Assembly: GCA_020912385.1 (NCBI GenBank)
Contig: CP087213.1
Coordinates: 2,232,001-2,296,000 of the forward strand
Source: Neofusicoccum parvum
Lineage: Eukaryota > Ascomycota > Dothideomycetes > Botryosphaeriales > Botryosphaeriaceae
Direction of reading: 5' to 3'
DNA: 64,000 nt
The notes beneath the pieces were generated by a model that searched no databases, was not told the origin of the DNA, and saw only the letters and a program-made list of their open reading frames with translations. Below, piece by piece: positions 42,901 through 51,744 of this stretch. The translations under genes and the position numbers were made by a program. Each line of letters begins with the position of its first letter. Within the stretch, counting starts at the first letter, position 1.

Positions 42901-44667
42901 AGACAAGCGTACGCTTCAGTACTCACAGAGACGCAAGGAGGAACCAACGCATCATTCCACCATGCATTTACAGCAGCACTTAGCCTTCCAAGGCCCCAAC
43001 CCAATGAGAAAACAAGGATTCATAGAGATCAACTTCCACCTGAGCCAAAGTCCTTCAAACAGATGCTCAAACACCCTGAAGCTCCAGGATTCATTCAGGC
43101 ATTGAAGTTTGAAATTCGCAGCCTCGTTGACTATAAAACCTGGAAACTAGTCAAGCGTCATGCTGCTACACAAGCCAACAAACGAGTTATTCCACTCACA
43201 TGGGTATTCAAGTATAAATTCGACACCGAAGCATACCTTATCAAGCACAAGGCAAGACTCTGTGTTCGAGGAGACTTGCAAGTCACGGAACAAGACACCT
43301 ACGCGGCTACATTAGCTGCCCGAACCTTCCGAAGCCTCGCCGCAATTATGGCCGCTTTTGACCTTGAATCAAGACAATTAGACGCAGTCAATGCCTTTGT
43401 CAACAGCCCGATTGACGAGGAAACTTACTGTGAACTCCCAGAAGGAATGTACCTTCTCGAAGAATATCAGGGGCTTGAATCAGGCCTCATCCTTCAACTT
43501 CTGAGAGCTCTATACGGACTCAAGCAATCCCCTGCCCTTTGGAGCAATCATCTCTCAGCAACACTACAAGAGCTTAGACTCTCACAAATACCAGGAGTTA
43601 ATTGCCTCTTCACCAACGATTTTATGATTGTATTCTTCTATGTGGATGACATTGCAGTCATCTATGCAAAGCAGAATGAGCACAAAGTGGACGAATTCCA
43701 ACGCAGACTCCAGGACACTTATCAACTCCGCATTCTTGGTGAACTCGAGTGGTTCCTAGCAATCAGGATCATTAGAGATAGACCCCAAAGAAAGCTTTGG
43801 CTATGTCAGGATTCCTATATTGAGAAGATTGCAGCCAAGTTCAATATTCAAGGAAAGCTCCCACCAACGCCTCTTCCAGTTGAAGACCTCCAGGCCTCCC
43901 AGGAACAGGCCCCAGCACAGGATATTCACACCTACCAACAGAAGATTGGGTCAATCAACTTTGCAGCAGTCGTCACGCGCCCAGATATTGCGCAAGCAGC
44001 CTCAAAGCTTGCAGAATACCTGCAGAACCCCTCTCAAAGACACCAACAGCTTGCCACACGGGTCATTCAATACCTTACAGCAACCAAGTACGTTGCAATT
44101 GAGTTTAATCCTCTCCAGACAGAACCAAAGAACATCTTCCTAGCCTGCAGCGATGCCTCATTTGCAAACGACCTAGACACAAGAAGATCCGCCCAAGGCT
44201 ACGTCTTTCAGCTCTTTGGTGGCCCCATTGATTGGAAAGCAAGCAAGCAGAAGACTGTTACTACCTCAAGCACTGAAGCCGAGTTTCTTTCCCTTTCAAC
44301 CACAGCAAAGGAGCTTCTTTGGTGGGAAAGGCTCTTTCAGCACATACGCTTCAATCCAGACCATCACTTGTTTATACAATGCGACAACAGGCAAACAATA
44401 CGCCTCCTGGACGAATCCACACCTAAGCTCACCACCAAGTTGCGCCATGTGGATATCCATCAGCACTGGCTACGCCAGGAGACCCAAGCCAAGCGTATCA
44501 AACTTCAGTGGACTCCCTCAGCTGAAATGGTAGCAGATGGCTTAACGAAGCCACTACCTCCTCAAAGGTTCAAGCAATTTGTCAAGCAATTGAACCTTAC
44601 AGACATCAGAGAGCTCATTCAGCCCTCAGGCATCACAGCCACCGACAATATTCCTGAAGAGAAATGA
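39949..44667 (+). CDS. Copia Gag-Pol polyprotein (1572 aa)
   Basis: One continuous frame encodes all functions. Gag occupies about residues 1-350, with a modified zinc knuckle CECGQTHWISEC near residue 261. The aspartic protease motif is LDSGSDIHVCN near 368. The pre-integrase zinc region is WHRTLAHANSE...CQTCALSKAH near 503-545. The integrase catalytic core starts with FDLIEM near 570 and includes FFRTDGERT and PEQNGHAERSGG. An acidic, Gln-rich linker covers about 800-1000. Reverse transcriptase carries LDAVNAFVNS, LYGLKQSPALW and the catalytic FYVDD near 1230. RNase H carries CSDASFAND near 1399, TSSTEAEF and RHVDIHQHW. Gag and Pol are fused without a frameshift or stop, so Gag excess must arise by another route, such as splicing or proteolysis. 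Confidence 0.96.
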   Translation: MAELPKKTVILSKASDWDKWLYLVQSRAKTTRIWDLIDPSKATKPTQLTEPQFPELSEPREGQAITPEAYETYKAQSGRYRDLFTRFERQEKALSDLTTYIQSSISIDNLSFIISTEPHPWNILRALKKRLAPTDQARLMELELQYRQLCKPPKLQGIEQWLKQWETFYTEATKHKLWEVEGQKPIRDFLFALQPIEPAFVAACQAQQMNPLTEITDLFTLIEHCRKTHRENQANKPLKTGASHSAFPANFQGRQLPNPPLCECGQTHWISECPYLNPDIRQKDWKPDQVIQGKIQKKMQDSAFKGRVNYSLAKNKRIQEFRTARASQNTQESGQQNQQQQQEHHTMTAHHSSFSATSNSLQDSWILDSGSDIHVCNQTMLPRFRKTRDAVPNTGLKSGTQICPIEAWGTLDIYVQTENGQSTITLTEVALVPLLMTNLVSVDVALSKGYYWDTQNMQLARHGNHVCKVQRHQGLFLLENNSISAKTGYTANPASIRASTAEKWHRTLAHANSEVIEHLQSNVEGASVTSGLSVPKTAQCQTCALSKAHKIISRSPDKEEDSQKPFFRISFDLIEMQRAYNQDKWISHFACTKTNFTFVFTHPNKSDILHLIRFVIKMIETRYGRTVAFFRTDGERTIGWEAKDFLESKGITLETSSPDTPEQNGHAERSGGILLTKARALRIGALIPESIWPEIIKTAGHIHNRTPTRKHNWKTPFEKVTSKKPNISHLKVFGCRAYALRKGLPRTQKLAERAHLGHLVGYDSTNIFRIWIPSQERVIRTRDVLFNEDEFYNPEDPDLTQLLQEKPSEFIQTLEVPVLPELPQVEDQMEDEIVVQVPTYHATQQEDGPGQRTTQDQGGESDNSSDHVLQQPTQQHLDQAPDQPLEQQTDQSTKENQQIPTPGPSDQESNSDGQPYEIQSPDQEVEDNTLRLPRLLPVQYDTPPAPGAARGNRAPRGNLISAEFSQENIVQDQQHQGGPRRSTRRQAYASVLTETQGGTNASFHHAFTAALSLPRPQPNEKTRIHRDQLPPEPKSFKQMLKHPEAPGFIQALKFEIRSLVDYKTWKLVKRHAATQANKRVIPLTWVFKYKFDTEAYLIKHKARLCVRGDLQVTEQDTYAATLAARTFRSLAAIMAAFDLESRQLDAVNAFVNSPIDEETYCELPEGMYLLEEYQGLESGLILQLLRALYGLKQSPALWSNHLSATLQELRLSQIPGVNCLFTNDFMIVFFYVDDIAVIYAKQNEHKVDEFQRRLQDTYQLRILGELEWFLAIRIIRDRPQRKLWLCQDSYIEKIAAKFNIQGKLPPTPLPVEDLQASQEQAPAQDIHTYQQKIGSINFAAVVTRPDIAQAASKLAEYLQNPSQRHQQLATRVIQYLTATKYVAIEFNPLQTEPKNIFLACSDASFANDLDTRRSAQGYVFQLFGGPIDWKASKQKTVTTSSTEAEFLSLSTTAKELLWWERLFQHIRFNPDHHLFIQCDNRQTIRLLDESTPKLTTKLRHVDIHQHWLRQETQAKRIKLQWTPSAEMVADGLTKPLPPQRFKQFVKQLNLTDIRELIQPSGITATDNIPEEK

Positions 44668-44823
44668 ACTCGAGCAATACTCCCTAAATTGGACCCTTTC
44701 CTTGCGCATTTCCTTCCTACTAAATCTACAGCAAAATCTCCTTAAAGTACACAAGTCAGTCTATCATTTTAGCCTCAGTACCAGCAACTTCTTCTATCAG
44801 AACAAGCACCAGACTGCTCATTC

Positions 44824-44834
44824 TGAAGGGGGTG
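44824..44834 (+). other. Polypurine tract
   Basis: The purine-rich stretch TGAAGGGGGTG lies immediately before the right LTR, at the position where plus-strand DNA synthesis of LTR elements is primed. Confidence 0.75.
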
Positions 44835-45050
44835 TGTCAACCACATTGGCCCGCAATCACGTGTTTTACCTCCTTGTTCCACATGCGTTTTACTACTTGC
44901 CTTGTTACTACACCATACACCTACCCCTGCACAAGTCATTCACCCTAGTTATACGTATTTCCGTAAATCCGATCATTACACCTATATAGCAAGATTCTGT
45001 AGCAACAATAAGAAAACCAGCGGTGTCTTACTTTCTCGCGCAGTTCGACA
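44835..45050 (+). repeat. 3' LTR of Copia element
   Basis: The right copy of the 216-bp LTR, TGTCAACC...TTCGACA, shows no difference from the left copy by eye. It is followed by the second target copy gcaat at 45051-45055. Confidence 0.95.
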
Positions 45051-45055
45051 GCAAT
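45051..45055. repeat. Target-site duplication, right copy (gcaat)
   Basis: Five bases identical to 39561-39565. Only one copy belonged to the pre-insertion host exon. Confidence 0.92.
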
Positions 45056-45565
45056 ATTGGTTTCAAGATCCTCGAGTTTAGCGAAATGCTTTGCCGGGTC
45101 TAATAATGCGTCGAGAAACCGTTGTTTTGTTTCCGCATAATTTGGTTTTGTGTCGAAGTCGATTGAGTTGACATCGATTGAATTTACGCTGATTTGGTCG
45201 ACGTCGATCGGATTGAGGTCAATTGGCTGCAAGCTCGTTTCCTTCGCGTGAACGGTTGACGTGTCTTGTGGACGACAGGTTTTAGGCAGTTTAGAGGTCG
45301 GACCAGCATCTTCTTCTGAGATGTCTTGCCTGGGATGTTTGAGCTCGTTCGCGGTTGAAGAGGCGTTTTCTCCGACCATAGAAACAGTCGAATGCGTTTT
45401 TTCCGATGGTCCCTTCTTCGCAAAGTACGAGCCAATACTTTCACCGCTATCGACATGACAGTAGTAGTCTAGCTTGTGGCCACAAGACGAGCAGGCGAGG
45501 TGAATGTCACGGTTCCATGGGCCATGACCACATTGGCAGCAGTACCAAACAAATGTCCCTGCCAT
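45056..45565 (-). pseudogene. 5' part of conserved fungal gene interrupted by Copia element (Cys-rich N-terminus)
   Basis: The first 170 codons of the broken gene. The ATG at 45565 opens MAGTFVWYCCQCGHGP, and residues 7-36 form a zinc-ribbon-like motif (C-C-x-C-G ... I-H-x2-C-x2-C-G-H) shared with the 48-aa ORF at 15119. A Ser/Thr/Lys-rich region, an Asn/Asp/Ile repeat (NPIDVDQISVNSIDVNSIDF) and LDALLDPAKHFAKLEDLETN follow up to the insertion. Joining 45056 to 39565 keeps the phase, and all four exon pieces together make 883 codons including the stop. If transcribed now, the product would end inside the LTR, since the frame reads about 30 further codons there and then stops. Confidence 0.8.
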
Positions 45566-46213
45566 GGAAAGTTCTGTCCTAGCAATGATAAATTCATGGA
45601 TTTCGATGGTTCAACTTCGCAGAAACAAAGTTTCATATACAGAGGCTATCACATATATCTAGATCGGGGACCAACCAGTGAGGTAGTTCGCCAATGTCCA
45701 TATCGACTACCTCAGTGCAAGGAATCAGCCTTATCTTCACCGGTCGGATCAGGCAGAATGGGTCGTACTGTTGCCTAGACGAGGTGCATGGTTCCCCGCG
45801 ACTTTTCCGGTGAAGGCGACTGCCTAACACGTTTAACAACCAGTAGAGTCCCTTGATAAGCAGTATGGATTGTTCACAGCCGGTTCGGCAATGAACCAGC
45901 CGATGAACCTCGAGTTACGCAGAGCTGACGTGCAGGACGCCACGCCAGCGTGCATGACGCCTTGCCAGCGCACTTGACGGAAAGCGTAAGACGAGGCTAG
46001 TGTCAGGCTATTCGCTTGACTGGTGTGTGTTATTGATGGAAAAATGGTGACTTTCCGTGGCCCTTGCACGTGATAAACAAATATATGCTCTTCGAGGTAG
46101 CCATCGGTTGTAGTGTCCGCTTCAGGAGTTCATTTTCTATGCTATTTGAGTTGATTGGAGGCGATGGAACAACAAAGACTTGTTTGGTGTTTCAGCGGCC
46201 AGATTTAATCCTG
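45566..46213. other. Intergenic, promoter of the broken gene
   Basis: This gap lies upstream of 45565 and downstream of the P450 gene, both minus strand. It contains a short 20-bp tandem repeat at 45931-45970. No gene is supported. Confidence 0.5.
45931..45970 (+). repeat. Imperfect 20-bp tandem duplication
   Basis: TGCAGGACGCCACGCCAGCG is followed directly by TGCATGACGCCTTGCCAGCG, with three mismatches. It lies about 370 bp upstream of the Copia-broken gene. It could be a duplicated regulatory site or neutral slippage. Confidence 0.7.
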
Positions 46214-48076
46214 CTAACATGAAATGTCCCGTTTCGCAGCTTTGAACTTCAGCCAGAGCGGCGGCTTCTCCCACAGAATCCAAAACATCTTCTGCTCATG
46301 CCACGTGCCCTTACTCTCAGGGCAAAGCTCAATGTCGAAGTTCCACAGCAACTTCGTCGCCGTAAGGCGCATTTCATGCAATGCGAGGCTGTCGGTCACG
46401 TCAGCTGCGTGTTGCTATTGAGAACGCCGCCACCTGCTAAGAAGGGACGGAAGAAAAAAGAGAAACGACTTGGACTTCAAGTTTGGGGCCGAGAGTGCAA
46501 AAGAGACTTACTTCTTCCCGATGCAGTTCCTCGGGCCGTACGAGAACGGCTGAAGCACAGCCTTCCTGTCATTCTCGAACTCAGCGGCAGCAGGGTCGTC
46601 GGCGATCCAACGCTCGGGAACGAAAGAAAGTGGATCCTTGAAATTTGCGGGCGAGTGGTATGCGGTGTACTGCGCGAGCGACAGCCGGGTCTTCCTCATC
46701 TGTCAGCTGAAGTTACGGTGAAGGAATCCGGGCTCGAGAAGATAGTCGGGAAGAGGACTTTGTACATTTTTAGGGACGAAATGGCCGCTGACAACTCCGC
46801 CCTCTGCATCCATGATGCGAGAAGGTCCTTGAGGAACAGGGGGATAAACTGTTTCTCTGTAAGCGCCGGAGCAGTTCCGAGGCGGGGGGAATCGTGCACG
46901 CACGCCTCAGCGATTCGTCGAAGCAGGCAGCCAGGTACTTCAGAGCTCGAACATTTTCAATCGTCAGCTCGTCTTCGCTGCGGAACGAGCCGCGCACTTC
47001 GGCCACCAGTTTCTCCATCTTCGAAGGATTCATGAGCATGTTGTACAGGAATCCGGAGAGGAACGTGGCCGTCGTTTCCGAGCCAGCTATCATGAAGAGG
47101 CCGGCGTTGGCTTTCATGTCCTCGATATCAATCGCTCCCTTGTCGTGCTGTGCGAGCGCCAGACTCCAGAAGTCCGGTTTCTCGGTCACGGCGCCCTTCT
47201 CCATTCGCTTTTCGACGCGCGTGGAAGAAAATTCGAACATCATCTTCCGGGATTCCTTGAGCGATTTCGGGACGAACAGACTTGCTATAGCGCCAAGTAT
47301 CGGATACTCGAACAGGAAAGTCATGGTTGCCAGGGTACGAACGGTGCCGAAGACGGTACGGAGCCAGTCGTTGTACTCGGCGGTCTCGAGCAGCCCCAGA
47401 CTCTCTCCAAATGCAAGGTCGCCGATGATGTCGAAGGTGAGGCAGTTTAGCAGTTTGACGGCGTCGATCGGCTGGCTTGGCTTTTCCGTGGATTTTTGGC
47501 GAATGATGCTGATGAATTTGTCAACGTGGTTGTGGATCAAGGGCTCTTGTGCCTTGAGTGCGCGGTCGGAGAAGGCGTTGGTGAAGACTTTGCGCGCACG
47601 GCTGTGCTCGTGGTCGTCAATCTTGGTCAACATGGAGGTTCGTCCATTATAGTCCGGCTGATAGAAGCTAGGGTCTTTCTGCACATGGCCCTGCTTGGAC
47701 GCCGTCTTGTGGCCGTAGATGTCTTTCCAACTCTGCGGGTCGATGAAGCTCAGTCGGCCTGGGGTTATTCGAACGACCTCTCCATACTGTACGTGGATGC
47801 TTTCAATATACTTGTGAATATTGCCCGTGTGCCAGTGACACCAGTACACCAGGTCAGTGGCGGCTGCGTGCTTTGGTCCAGGGAACTTGGCTAGAGGATG
47901 AAGGTATATGTTATACAAAAGTTTCGTGCCGAGTACGATCAGGGTCTATGGTGAAAATCAACATCGACTCCTTCTTTTACAGCCCGGAGACTCACAAAAA
48001 TGATGATCAATATACCCATTCGAGAGCTCGACGAAAGCTCTGAAAAGTTGAGCAGCAACAGAGATGAGGAAGGCAT
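46214..48076 (-). CDS. Cytochrome P450 monooxygenase
   Basis: A membrane-anchored fungal P450 of 519 aa from five exons: 48076-47996, 47945-46904, 46848-46766, 46690-46512 and 46388-46214. The N-terminal anchor is MGILIIIFTLIVLG. Motifs are the Pro-rich hinge HPLAKFPGP, the I-helix AGSETTATFLSG, the K-helix ESLR (Glu371, Arg374) followed by LYPPVPQGPSR, the PERW motif in FVPERW, and the heme loop FSYGPRNCIGKN with Cys458. The pattern FPGPKHAAATDLVYWCHW and the order of motifs recall CYP65/isotrichodermin C-15 hydroxylase-like P450s of secondary metabolism, but the family number needs a tree. No synthase gene is adjacent. The third intron acceptor could also be nine bases upstream. Confidence 0.93.
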
Positions 48077-49427
48077 TTCACTTTCTGGGACTGCGCTGTG
48101 AGCTAGCAAAACGAGTTGTCATAGTCGGTAGAAGACTAAAATGAGAACTTCAGTGATCCATTTTATAGCTCAAAGGACTGGAGATCAGTAACGGAAGCGG
48201 GTGTGAGCTTCTTCCGGATGGCTACTCCAGATTAGAGATCATATTCCGATCTATGTCCTCAAGATATGAATGGTTTCGCGACAATATTGCCAAAAGTAGA
48301 AACCAAAAATCACTGGAAAGTCTAGCAGAAACGATCAATGTCCTGCGTTGTCGTCTTGGCTTCGCAAGGTTTTTCCCTGAATAGGGCATGCCATATATGG
48401 GGCATGCGAGGTCCGAGCAAAGCCGTTGCCGTACTGTGGGTCAATCGGGCCGGCCCATTGCGCTCCCGCCGGGTGTTTAGCTCATCAGACGTTATTCGAA
48501 CTCGGCAGGATTCCCAGATGTCCATCAGTGCATATGCTTTCGAGGCGCTCGTCAGCTCAAGTAGACATATGATCGGAATATGTTTGAATGTTTTAATAGG
48601 ACTTTAATTTGTGTATAATTCCGAAATATTCTTGGTTTTCTCACGGGGTCAAGGTACGCGTCGATTGATCCCTCGGCAATTTTTCAGTAATCATGAAATG
48701 ATGATTACTTTTATGTTGATGCTTGGTTATCGAACTCACCTTTAGATTTACCTTCATACCCACCTCCCCGCTCACCTACATACCTGCCTCCACAACTACC
48801 TTGTTCACGCTAAAGTGTGTCTCGTGCACAGGCGCAGTTGATTCGTACACTTGGTTGGCACTAATTGGATTGGACAAAATCCTCGGATCGTATCCGACGA
48901 ACAATCAAACCCTGGTCGTATATTTAGTGTGCTGGCATAGGGTGCGCGAGGGAGATAGCGGAAGTGGATGGTACACGGCTGACTGCTTTGTTCCAGGGTG
49001 TGAACTGCCGAGATAGGCTGTTGAGTAATTCCGTGCCTTGACCTCAGACAATCGTATTTCTCACCAGGAAACCTATATCTTTGGTCAGCATTTGGTCGAA
49101 AAGGGCGGAGTTGATACTTTCTCAAGGCAGTGGACGAGCATCTAATTTTTTTCTCATCTACATTGCAGTCGTATATATGCCATGCCATCGTCAAGTAGCG
49201 CAAGCGTATGCTATCGTACAGGCACAAAATAAGGAAGCCGAAGAAACAGGCTGCATCTACGACGGCTGAGTTTCGTCATTCGTTCAGTTGTTGTGGTCGG
49301 TATCAATCTCGGCTTCTCTCAATCCGCATTCGTCCTTTCGCGATCCGGCCGCGGTTACCCAACGCAAGACCCGTCCCACCGAGGTCTGTGCCAGGCCTTC
49401 AGGATGTTCCCTCGACCAACTCTCTTT
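48077..49427. other. Intergenic, 1.35 kb, no gene seen
   Basis: AT-richer DNA between the P450 promoter and the 3' end of the Mn-type CDF gene. Only frames below 141 codons without motifs are present. Confidence 0.5.
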
Positions 49428-51075
49428 CTATAGATGAGTCTTGAGGGAGTGTTCCTGTATCTGAGCCGTCAGCACGCCACGAACTGATTACCGATGAGCG
49501 GATCGCTTACAGGTTTATGCGTGGTCTCGTAGTCAACATGCACGAACGCCCGTTCGACGTTGGGCAACTGTTCGAGCTTGACCTGCAGGGCCTCGGCGCA
49601 GTCGTGGGCTTCCTGCAACGTCAGGCCGCGGTCCATGACCACGTCGACCTCAGCCACCAGGCGGGGGCCCGAGTGGTAGGCGCGCACGGTGTCGACCTTG
49701 AGGACGAGGTCGGAGTGCATCATTGCTGTCGCGCGTCAGTCGATGCCCCGAAAGAGATGATAGACAGGTAGGTATACGCACCCACGTATGTCATGTGCTG
49801 CTGGGTCGTCACGTCGGCCGACACGCCGATCAGGAACTGGAACTCCTCGTACATGGTCTTGGACCACAGGGCGGCGATCAGGCAGGACAGGGCGATGGCG
49901 CCGATGGGGTCGATGTACCAGCGCAGCTTGCTGCCGCCGACCGAGGTCAGGATGCCGAAGCCGTTGATGAAGAGGTCGTTGCGGTGGTCCTCCCACAGCA
50001 TGTGGACCTGCGAGTAGATGTCCTTGAGGGCCCAGCAGTACAGGAATAGGGCCAGCTTGGTGCCGAAGGCCACCCCCACGGCGATCACGGCGGGCAGGTG
50101 GAACTTGTTGACCTCCTGCTCCTGGCCCTCGGCCAGCTCGCGGGCGGACATGACGATCAGGATGAGCGAGACGGCGCACATGAGGAAGGCGAAGACGATG
50201 TTGCCGGCGGTCGAGATGCGGGCTTTGCCGGCGGGGAACTTGTGCGGGTCCATCTTCTTGACGGTGCGATGCGACAGCAGCAGCATCAGGTTGGCCAGCG
50301 GGTCGAATATGGAGTCGGCCATGGTGGTGAAGAGCGACAGCGACCCGGTCGAGACGGCGCCGTACAGCTGCAGGCCGGAGAGCACGACGTTGGCAGCGAG
50401 CGAGCCGCGCACGGCGATCTTGTACTTCAGGTTGGAGCCCTCGCGCGTGTCGCCGGCCTCCTGCTCGTGCTCGTCGACGGTCTTGAGGAACGAGCGGATG
50501 TTGGCGTTCTGGTCCTCGTAGAACTTGCGCACGTCGTTGGCCCGGGGCACCGGCTTCCTGGTGCGCAGCGCCACCAGGCGGTTGCAGGTGCGCCGCTTGC
50601 GGGCGATGTTGGCGCCGATGCTCTGGATCTCCGTGTCCGACTTGAGCTTCTCCTTCAGCTTCAACGGGTCCGCGCCGGACAGCCGCACGGGGCTCTGGCT
50701 CTCCACGTCGCCCTGGTGGTGGTGGCCATGGCGCCGGGTGAGCCCGTCCGTTTGGACGTGGGCGGGAGCTTTGGCGTTTTGGATCTCCCCAATGGCCGGC
50801 TTGGGCTGCCTGTGCTGCTGTTGCTGATCCTGCTCAGGCGGCGGGCTGGAAACTGAAACTTGACCTTCGATCCGCAGAGAGCTGCGGTTTCCTGCGGTCG
50901 AGAGCTCTGTCCCACCAGGGATCTGACCGGACAGCGAGATCTCACCCTCGATGCGCATCTGACTGGAGTTCTGCGGCTCTGCGGCAGTGGTGACCTGGGA
51001 TATTGCAGGCGGATCGGCGGCAGTGGCACTTGTGCGACTGCTCGCCCGCTCGACGGACGCGTCGCGATTGGACAT
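49428..51075 (-). CDS. Cation diffusion facilitator, Mn-type signature
   Basis: A proton-coupled metal transporter of 511 aa from exons 51075-49782, 49725-49511 and 49454-49428; the last codes only eight residues. A 200-residue Ser/Gln/Pro-rich cytosolic leader precedes ARKRRTCNRLVALRTRKP. Helix 2 holds TMADSIFDPLAN and helix 5 holds DHRNDLFINGFG: both metal sites read D-x3-D, the signature of the Mn2+ group of CDF proteins. The cytosolic dimerisation domain carries DTVRAYHSGPRLVAEVDVVMD and AFVHVDYETTHKPEH. The start at 51075 is the first ATG close to the regular leader; the frame extends 91 codons further upstream without support. It probably exports Mn2+ to the Golgi, vacuole or outside. 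Confidence 0.92.
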
Positions 51076-51744
51076 GAGGAGGCTTGGCTGGAGGTGATAG
51101 GACGGCGATGGAAATATTTGAGATTTCTCGGGGTCGGGGTATGAACGGGAGCTGGGTGAAGCACTCAATGCCCCGATAGGTTTGCGATCTGGCAGACACC
51201 GCGGCGGGTTGTTATACCAACCGTATCTCCCTCCAAGCTGTGGCAGTGAACTTGGGCGAACTTGGCTGCGACTGCGCGGGCCTTGGGTGAGCTGGGCGCA
51301 ACGCTGTCGGCTTGCTCGTCGGGCAGGCGCAGAAGTCGACAGAGGCAATATCTGTCCTGACGGGCGGCCAATGGCCCCAGGTGTTCGCGTGGGCTTGCAT
51401 CACGGCGATCATGCGCCCAGGGCTCAGCGACAAGAAATGCCGTTGGCAGCTGCTCCGGCCATCCTGGGCGCTGAGCCGTTTCGGCCATGGGGGACAGGCA
51501 GCCTGAGACGCAAGGCGTGTGGGGAGCGTGCTGCCATTCGCCGGGTAGCTACTGCGTCCTCCTCCACCGGCCAGAAAACAGCCTTTCAAGAACACAGTCT
51601 GCCCTCCAAGACGCCCTCGTGATGCAATCCCAAGCTCTGCCCAAGCGCACTGCCTCTTTTCCTCCGGCCACATGTCCTCCATCAACCCATCCAGCCGCCC
51701 GCGCCTTCAGGCCGCCCAAGTCTGCCTTCTCCGCGTTTGATACG
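51076..51744. other. Intergenic between two CDF genes
   Basis: Promoter of the Mn-type CDF gene and 3' flank of the Zn-type CDF gene, both minus strand. GC-rich frames on both strands lack motifs. Confidence 0.5.

Larger units (their letters stand above)
39566..45050 (+). mobile_element. Complete Ty1/Copia LTR retrotransposon
   Basis: This 5485-bp element has LTRs of 216 bp that look identical, a 5-bp target duplication (gcaat), a primer-binding site, one uninterrupted Gag-Pol frame and a polypurine tract. Domain order protease, integrase, reverse transcriptase, RNase H defines the Copia superfamily. The frame has no stop codon or obvious C-to-T damage, so it has not been through RIP. It lies antisense in an exon of a host gene. 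All parts needed for retrotransposition appear present; activity is inferred, not shown. Confidence 0.97.
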
